NCBI GenBank assembly: GCA_913009205.1
Contig: CAJVYC010000010.1
Coordinates: 24,265 to 88,264, forward strand
Source of the DNA: an uncultured Fluviicola sp.
GTDB lineage: Bacteria; Bacteroidota; Bacteroidia; Flavobacteriales_D; Crocinitomicaceae
Length of the DNA stretch: 64,000 nt
Reading direction: 5' to 3'
Shown here: positions 58,571 to 64,000 of the stretch, piece by piece
How the letters are laid out: each line of letters opens with the position of its first letter
Numbering within the stretch: the stretch's first letter is position 1
Position numbers and translations under genes: made by a program
Notes under the pieces: model-generated
Seen by the model: only the letters and a program-made list of their open reading frames with translations
Database searches by the model: none
Told to the model about the DNA's origin: nothing

Positions 58571-60838
58571 TCAGCTAATTGCTTTGCTTTTTCTTATTTT
58601 AACTTTCACCGATTTAGAAGACGGTGTATGACTTGAGTGTGCCTGCAAACCAAGGGGAACCAACGGGTTTGCCTCGGGGAAATAAGTAGCTAAGCATCCT
58701 TTTGGAATATCGTATGGCACGACAGCGAAGTCTTCTACAACTCGTTCAATGTTGTCGTAATTATTGTACAAGGTTATCAAGTCTTCTTTTTGTAATCCCA
58801 TAGACTTCACATCATCTTCGTTCATGAAAACAACCATTCTTCCATTGAAAACACCTCTGTACCGATCGTCCAACCCATAAATTGTGGTATTGAACTGATC
58901 GTGACTTCGGGTCGTCATCATTAGATATTCTCCCTCTTCACAATTGTTTTCTGAAACCTTATTTACAGTGAAATTGGCTTTCTTATTTGGCGTTGTAAAG
59001 TTTCCTGTTCGTGCACCATTTGGCAATTCGAATCCGAGTGGTTTTTTCAAACGTTCGTTGTAATTCTCGAATCCAGCAATCGTTTTTTCGATGAGGTCTC
59101 TGATGTTTGCATAATCTTCGATCAAGAAATCCCAATCGACTTTGTCTTGATCCAATGTAGCTTTCGCAATGTTGGCAACAATTACAGGTTCGCTTTCCAC
59201 AAATTCAGAAGGCGGTTGTAACAATCCTTGTGTGGTATGTACAACACCCATTGAGTTTTCAACAGAAACAAACTGAGATTTCCCGTTTTTCATGTATCGG
59301 TCTGTGCGACCCATGGATGGTAAAATCAATGCTGTTTTTCCGTGCGTTAAATGTGATCGGTTTAGTTTTGTAGAAATGTGTGCCGTTAGATTGCATTTGC
59401 TGAGCGCTTCTGCCGTATAATTTGTATCAGGTGCAGCAGACAAAAAGTTCCCCCCCATTCCAAGGAATACTTTTACTTTCTCTTCGTGCATTGCTTTGAT
59501 GGCATGAACAACACTGTATCCGTCTTCTTGCGGCGGAGTGAATCCGAAATTCTCACTAATTTTATTCAGTAATTCTTTCGATGGGCGTTCGGCAATTCCC
59601 ATGGTACGATCGCCTTGAACATTACTGTGACCGCGGACAGGACACGTTCCAGCACCAGGCTTCCCAATACTTCCTTTCATGAGTAAAAGGTTCACTACCT
59701 CTTGGATATTGTCAACCCCATTTACGTGTTGCGTCAACCCCATTCCCCAACATGTAATTACGTTTTTATGCTCAGCTAATAAATCGGCAAATGTATCAAT
59801 TTCACTTTCTAGAAGTCCTGTTCGTTTGACCAAAGTAGTTAAATCTTGTTTGTCTAAATCGGCTTTAAATTCTTCGTAACCTGCCGTTTTATTGGCAATA
59901 AAGTCTTCGTCTAAAATCAATGGATTTGTTTTCGCGCGTTCGTACAATTTGATCATCACCGCTTTCAATAGGGCAACATCTTCGTTGATATGAACTTGTA
60001 AATAGAGATCAGAAATAGAGGTTCCTCCACCGATAATTCCTTTAATAGTTTGTGGGTTTTTGAATTTCACCAAACCAATCTCTTTCATTGGATTGATCGA
60101 TACAACTTTTGCTCCGTTTGCTTTTGCCTTTTCTAATGAAGACAGCATTCTTGGGTGGTTTGTCGCAGGGTTTTGTCCGAAAATTAATATTAAATCCGAC
60201 TTGTAAAGATCATCGAGAGTGACAGATCCTTTTCCAATTCCAACTGTTTTTGACAAGGCAACACCAGTGGATTCATGGCACATGTTTGAACAATCCGGCA
60301 GGTTATTGGTTCCGTACATTCGAACAAAAAGTTGGTATAAAAATGCAGCTTCGTTACTCGTTCTTCCCGATGTATAGAAGGCCGCGTTGTTTGGGCTATC
60401 TAATGCTTTTAAGTTTGCTCCAATAAGTTTGTTGGCCATGGCCCAGGTGATTTCCTCATAATGAGTAGTATTTGGATAAAGGATCATCGGATGCGTCAAT
60501 CTCCCCTGTTGCCCTAACCAATAATCGCTTTTGGTTTTTAATTCTTCAACTGAATATTTCGCGAAAAAATCTGGTGTAGCTCGCGCGTCCATCGCTTCTT
60601 CAGCAATTGCTTTGACGCCATTTTCACAGTACTCACCTAATTTAGAACGATGTTCAGGATCTGGCCATGCGCAACCTGGGCAGTCCAAACCTTCTTTTTT
60701 GTTCAGTTTATTCAATACTTTAAAACTCTTGCTCTTTGGCATTCGAGCAAAAATATTCTTCATCGAGATGACAACAGCTTTCATACCTGCGGCATACTCA
60801 GGTCTGCGCGTTATCAGTAATTTCTTTTCTTCATCCAT
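58571..60838 (-). CDS. FdhF/YdeP-family molybdopterin-dependent oxidoreductase
   Basis: 755 aa; CPGCAWPDPEHRSKLGEYCENG, ASFLYQL-type SNEAAFLYQLFVRMYGTNNLPDCSNMCHESTG, TCWGMGLTQHVNGVDNIQEVVNLLLMKGSIGKPGAGTCPVRGHSNVQGDRTMGI. Confidence 0.93.
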   Translation of the reverse strand: MDEEKKLLITRRPEYAAGMKAVVISMKNIFARMPKSKSFKVLNKLNKKEGLDCPGCAWPDPEHRSKLGEYCENGVKAIAEEAMDARATPDFFAKYSVEELKTKSDYWLGQQGRLTHPMILYPNTTHYEEITWAMANKLIGANLKALDSPNNAAFYTSGRTSNEAAFLYQLFVRMYGTNNLPDCSNMCHESTGVALSKTVGIGKGSVTLDDLYKSDLILIFGQNPATNHPRMLSSLEKAKANGAKVVSINPMKEIGLVKFKNPQTIKGIIGGGTSISDLYLQVHINEDVALLKAVMIKLYERAKTNPLILDEDFIANKTAGYEEFKADLDKQDLTTLVKRTGLLESEIDTFADLLAEHKNVITCWGMGLTQHVNGVDNIQEVVNLLLMKGSIGKPGAGTCPVRGHSNVQGDRTMGIAERPSKELLNKISENFGFTPPQEDGYSVVHAIKAMHEEKVKVFLGMGGNFLSAAPDTNYTAEALSKCNLTAHISTKLNRSHLTHGKTALILPSMGRTDRYMKNGKSQFVSVENSMGVVHTTQGLLQPPSEFVESEPVIVANIAKATLDQDKVDWDFLIEDYANIRDLIEKTIAGFENYNERLKKPLGFELPNGARTGNFTTPNKKANFTVNKVSENNCEEGEYLMMTTRSHDQFNTTIYGLDDRYRGVFNGRMVVFMNEDDVKSMGLQKEDLITLYNNYDNIERVVEDFAVVPYDIPKGCLATYFPEANPLVPLGLQAHSSHTPSSKSVKVKIRKSKAIS

Positions 60839-60916
60839 AGTTAAAGAATAAAGTTAAATAATTTATTGGCTCTAAAGCTTCTGAAGCCTATTTGAATTGA
60901 AGATTAGGCAATTGGC

Positions 60917-62059
60917 TTACCTGAAATGTTTCCGAAGTTTAAAAATGGGTTTCTCAACTGTATAATACGTTACGAGAGCGGTTAGGTAAGTAGAGCCCAA
61001 CACCAAAGCATAGAAAAGAATAAATTGCCAAATTTCTGTTGTATAACCATTCACTTCAAAGTATTTGGCCCAGTAAAAAATGTAGATTGAATGCAAAACA
61101 TAGATGCTGTATGTGATTTCGCCGGAGAAGAAAAAGCCACGAATTTTATCGAGTTTGAAGAATGAGTTCTCTGCATAAACCTGATCTAGGATGACAAAAC
61201 AGAAAATGATGGCCGGAACAATTCTTTCGAAGACAAAAAGGTCGTTTTTGAAAATGTGTCCTTCATAAAGGCAATAGATCAAGGATAATATATAGATCAA
61301 AACGATTTTCCATTTTGCTAAATACTTCACGAGTTTTTCGGCCGTTCCATTTACTGCCATTGCACCAATGATACAACCGAAAGCTAGATCGGACATAACC
61401 GATAAACTGTGGTAATATAGGGTTCTATTATCGCCCAGATGGTAATATCGGAAGCAAAGAGCAAAGAGGATAACAGCAAACCCAAGGATGAAAACGAAAT
61501 TCTTTTTAAGCGGACCATTCAGCGTGAAAAGCGTCACAATTACGCCCCACAATAAATAGAATTGCTCTTCTACACCAATCGTCCAAGTGACGCTCAAAAA
61601 GTTGATGGAATCATTTGGTCCATTAATTATTTCATCAATATTGGGCATGAAAAGAAGGAAGCGCCAGAGCTCATGAACCGTTTCAATTCCGTACGGCAGA
61701 ATTGGGAATATGAAGAACCCGAACAAGACGATCAAAAAGTACAGGGGCCAAACACGCAGAAATCTTCTAATCAGGAATTTAAACAATTGGATTCTGCCTT
61801 TCGTTTTGTATTCCCAAAGTAGAATATTAGTGATTAGAAATCCACTCAAAACAAAGAAGAGTATTATACCTAAGTGGCCGCGTCCTACAAGAAATCGAAC
61901 TTTTAAAAACCAGTAATCGTCAAAGAATTCGCCCCAAATATTTTCAGAAAGAGAGAACGAATGAAAAGTTAATATTGAAATCGCTCCTATAAATCTAAGT
62001 CCATTGATGTTATGGAAATAGGGACGTTTTAATTCACCAGAAGTAGTTTCGGTTTGCAA
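60917..62059 (-). CDS. OafA/YrhL-type acyltransferase
   Basis: 380 aa; NINGLRFIGAISILTFH, GRGHLGIILFFVLSGFLITNILL, SVTWTIGVEEQFYLLWG; TTG start. Confidence 0.92.
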   Translation of the reverse strand: MQTETTSGELKRPYFHNINGLRFIGAISILTFHSFSLSENIWGEFFDDYWFLKVRFLVGRGHLGIILFFVLSGFLITNILLWEYKTKGRIQLFKFLIRRFLRVWPLYFLIVLFGFFIFPILPYGIETVHELWRFLLFMPNIDEIINGPNDSINFLSVTWTIGVEEQFYLLWGVIVTLFTLNGPLKKNFVFILGFAVILFALCFRYYHLGDNRTLYYHSLSVMSDLAFGCIIGAMAVNGTAEKLVKYLAKWKIVLIYILSLIYCLYEGHIFKNDLFVFERIVPAIIFCFVILDQVYAENSFFKLDKIRGFFFSGEITYSIYVLHSIYIFYWAKYFEVNGYTTEIWQFILFYALVLGSTYLTALVTYYTVEKPIFKLRKHFR

Positions 62060-62350
62060 TAAACGAGCTTTGGAATAAAAGTAATCTTTCTTTGGGTACC
62101 GATTACAATTTAGTTGTTATACATTGGAGTTTATACATTCGTTTGTCTAAACTCCACTGCCCAAAATCAATTTCTTTCCAATAAATTTTACTGTTCAGAT
62201 GTTGTGCCAGTTTCAATTTTTGCAGGCTCAATGTTGGCAGATTTTTGACGAATGTCCTCTACAATTTTAGATTGCGGAGAGTTAATTTGACTCACTGATT
62301 GCTCTGTTGTTTTCGGGAACGAGTGCGCAAGAAAATTAAGAAGGATTAAA

Positions 62351-63031
62351 CTACTTTTTATTGTAAGCAGAAATGGATGTGTTTAATATTTCCATTGCTT
62401 GCTCGCGGTTTGCGAAACCTTTAGATACCATCTTGTTTGGCCCTTTGTAATTGCTAAACCACATCTCAATGATTTCAGTTATACCTTTGTATTCTGATTT
62501 TAAAGTTTCAATATCATTGATATGAGAAAGCTTCGATCCTTTTTGAACGGCAATTAATTTATCGTCTTGTTCGCCGCGGTCGAGAAGGACTAAAACGCCG
62601 ATGATTTTACATGCGACGGCACTTCCACGTTCTAGTGGTCTTCCAAGTATGAGAACATCCAATGGATCACCATCTCCACCCAATTCTTTTGGCAAGTACG
62701 TTCTTGGAATCATTCCGTAATTCGCAGGATATCCAAGATAATTTATGATTCTAGGTTTGCCGTCCATATGTTCTAACTCTAGATCACCTGATGCTTTGTC
62801 TACTTCCCACTTTTCAACAGTTCCTGCTGGAATTTCAATCACGGCATTCACAAACCCATCGTCCGTCATTGGCGGATAATCATCGACCAAATTTTTTTTT
62901 GGTTCCACGTTAGTTTCGTTAACATCTGATTTCTTCGATGAATTTGATTCGCACGAGGCCAATAAAAATGCAACTAGAGAAAGTGAAAGGATGAATTGAA
63001 TTTTCACACGAATTATTTTTGTTAATGACAC
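62351..63031 (-). CDS. ppa: Inorganic pyrophosphatase with lipoprotein signal peptide
   Basis: KIQFILSLSLVAFLLASCESNSSKK then VNAVIEIPAGTVEKWEV, YPANYGMIPRTYLPKELGGDGDPLDVLILG. Start codon ambiguous (GTG at 63031 or GTG just before KIQF). Confidence 0.92.
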   Translation of the reverse strand: MSLTKIIRVKIQFILSLSLVAFLLASCESNSSKKSDVNETNVEPKKNLVDDYPPMTDDGFVNAVIEIPAGTVEKWEVDKASGDLELEHMDGKPRIINYLGYPANYGMIPRTYLPKELGGDGDPLDVLILGRPLERGSAVACKIIGVLVLLDRGEQDDKLIAVQKGSKLSHINDIETLKSEYKGITEIIEMWFSNYKGPNKMVSKGFANREQAMEILNTSISAYNKK

Positions 63032-63040
63032 AGGCTTGGA

Positions 63041-63649
63041 TTAATCATCTTTTTTCACCGCTGAAATTATGTCCGCTTCTTTCAAAAAGCTTTCGGGAAA
63101 CATTCCCAGTTCCAACGTTGTTTGATTTGAAATAACTCGAGCAGGAGCACCTGCAATGGACACATTACTTTCGAAACTTTTCGTCACAACACTGTTCGCG
63201 CCAACTGAGACATTGTTTCCAATTTCGATTGCACCAAACAACTTTGAGCCAGGTCCGAGGTAAACATTATCGCCAATGACTGGTGATCCGTGGTAGGCTC
63301 CAATTCCAACGCCTGGATGAACTCGGCAGTTTTTACCAATTTTAGCTTTGCCTGCAACAACGATAGTTCCATAGTGCGGAAGGCACAATCCTGGGCCAAA
63401 AGAATTAATAGAAATGCTGAATCCAAGTCGGATTCCAAGTCGAATATTAAGAACTTCTAAATACTTTCGATACGGCTTGTGGATCCAACTCGATCCTTTG
63501 CAATTTGTTAAATATTCGATTCTTCTTAAACGCCTTTGAAACCTAACAATTGGGTTTTTTAAATGCACACCAAACGTATAGCCTTTCAATTGATAGTGGC
63601 GAAGATCTTCACTTAGATAATGCTTATAATCTTGTTTTGATTGAATCAT
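63041..63649 (-). CDS. Serine acetyltransferase-like hexapeptide-repeat transferase
   Basis: 202 aa; FGPGLCLPHYGTIVVAGKAKIGKNCRVHPGVGIGAYHGSPVIGDNVYLGPGSKLFGAIEIGNNVSVGANSVVTKSF. Confidence 0.88.
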   Translation of the reverse strand: MIQSKQDYKHYLSEDLRHYQLKGYTFGVHLKNPIVRFQRRLRRIEYLTNCKGSSWIHKPYRKYLEVLNIRLGIRLGFSISINSFGPGLCLPHYGTIVVAGKAKIGKNCRVHPGVGIGAYHGSPVIGDNVYLGPGSKLFGAIEIGNNVSVGANSVVTKSFESNVSIAGAPARVISNQTTLELGMFPESFLKEADIISAVKKDD

Positions 63650-63670
63650 TTAATATTATCAATATCGAAC

Positions 63671-64000
63671 TTAATCGTCAGTTTCCTGCATTTCCATAAT
63701 GATTTCTCTCAATAGCGTTTCCGTTATGTTTAGGCTTGCTGCTGGAACTGTTTCATCTGCTTTTTCAATTGCTTCTTCCAACGCGTCGATCGCTTTTTCG
63801 TAGTGCTTTAGTTTGTATAAAATGGATCCTTTCGTATCCAAATTCATGTAGTTTGAATTGAATTCAACGGATTTACGTATCCAGATCAATGCTTTTTCCA
63901 ATTCTTCTTTACTATCTGATTTTTCATAAACAGCCCAAGCTTCACCGTTTAAAAATTGCCAATCTGTAGTTACCTCTGCATAAACGGCAGCAGCTTTTTT
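63671..64000 (-). CDS. TPR-type protein (5' end beyond window)
   Basis: Minus strand open to the window edge: KKAAAVYAEVTTDWQFLNGEAWAVYEKSDSKEELEKALIWIRKSVEFNSNYMNLDTKGSILYKLKHYEKAIDALEEAIEKADE. Confidence 0.75.
   Translation of the reverse strand, partial: KKAAAVYAEVTTDWQFLNGEAWAVYEKSDSKEELEKALIWIRKSVEFNSNYMNLDTKGSILYKLKHYEKAIDALEEAIEKADETVPAASLNITETLLREIIMEMQETDD

Noticed and set aside
61562-61916. Plus ORFs opposite the acyltransferase
   Set aside because: Antisense to conserved acyltransferase motifs.
1-64000. Search for tRNA/rRNA genes, phage, toxin-antitoxin, restriction or other defence modules
   Set aside because: No cloverleaf, rRNA core, integrase, methylase or nuclease signatures recognised by eye; tRNAscan-SE, Infernal and DefenseFinder should confirm.

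Overview
This 64 kb window is a gene-dense, AT-rich chromosomal segment. The T9SS-sorted secreted proteins, TAnnTTTG promoters and gene families point to a Bacteroidota (Flavobacteriales-like) bacterium; that assignment is inference. Most of it is housekeeping: dxr, asd, mfd, fbp, a methionine aminotransferase/omega-amidase pair, hemL, kynU-kmo, yicC-gmk-nadD, scoAB, a cell-shape cluster (mreB / mreC-mreD-mrdA-rodA-PBP1A), purH, an OmpR-type response regulator, dCMP deaminase, an S41 protease, rsmA, an M14 peptidase, ispD, metF, ribE, a YdeP-like molybdopterin oxidoreductase, an acyltransferase, ppa and a cysE-like acetyltransferase. I found no rRNA, tRNA, CRISPR array, intact transposase, phage module or recognisable defence system, and no convincing new multi-gene system. 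The most noteworthy points are: (i) TAnnTTTG boxes placed 4-6 nt before start codons, suggesting leaderless mRNAs; (ii) a decayed carbamoyltransferase gene between mreB and mreC; (iii) an inorganic pyrophosphatase with a lipoprotein signal peptide; (iv) about ten gene remnants, including a junction of two 5' gene ends and a junction of two 3' gene ends; (v) an AT-rich alkB-like island beside a frameshifted thioesterase.
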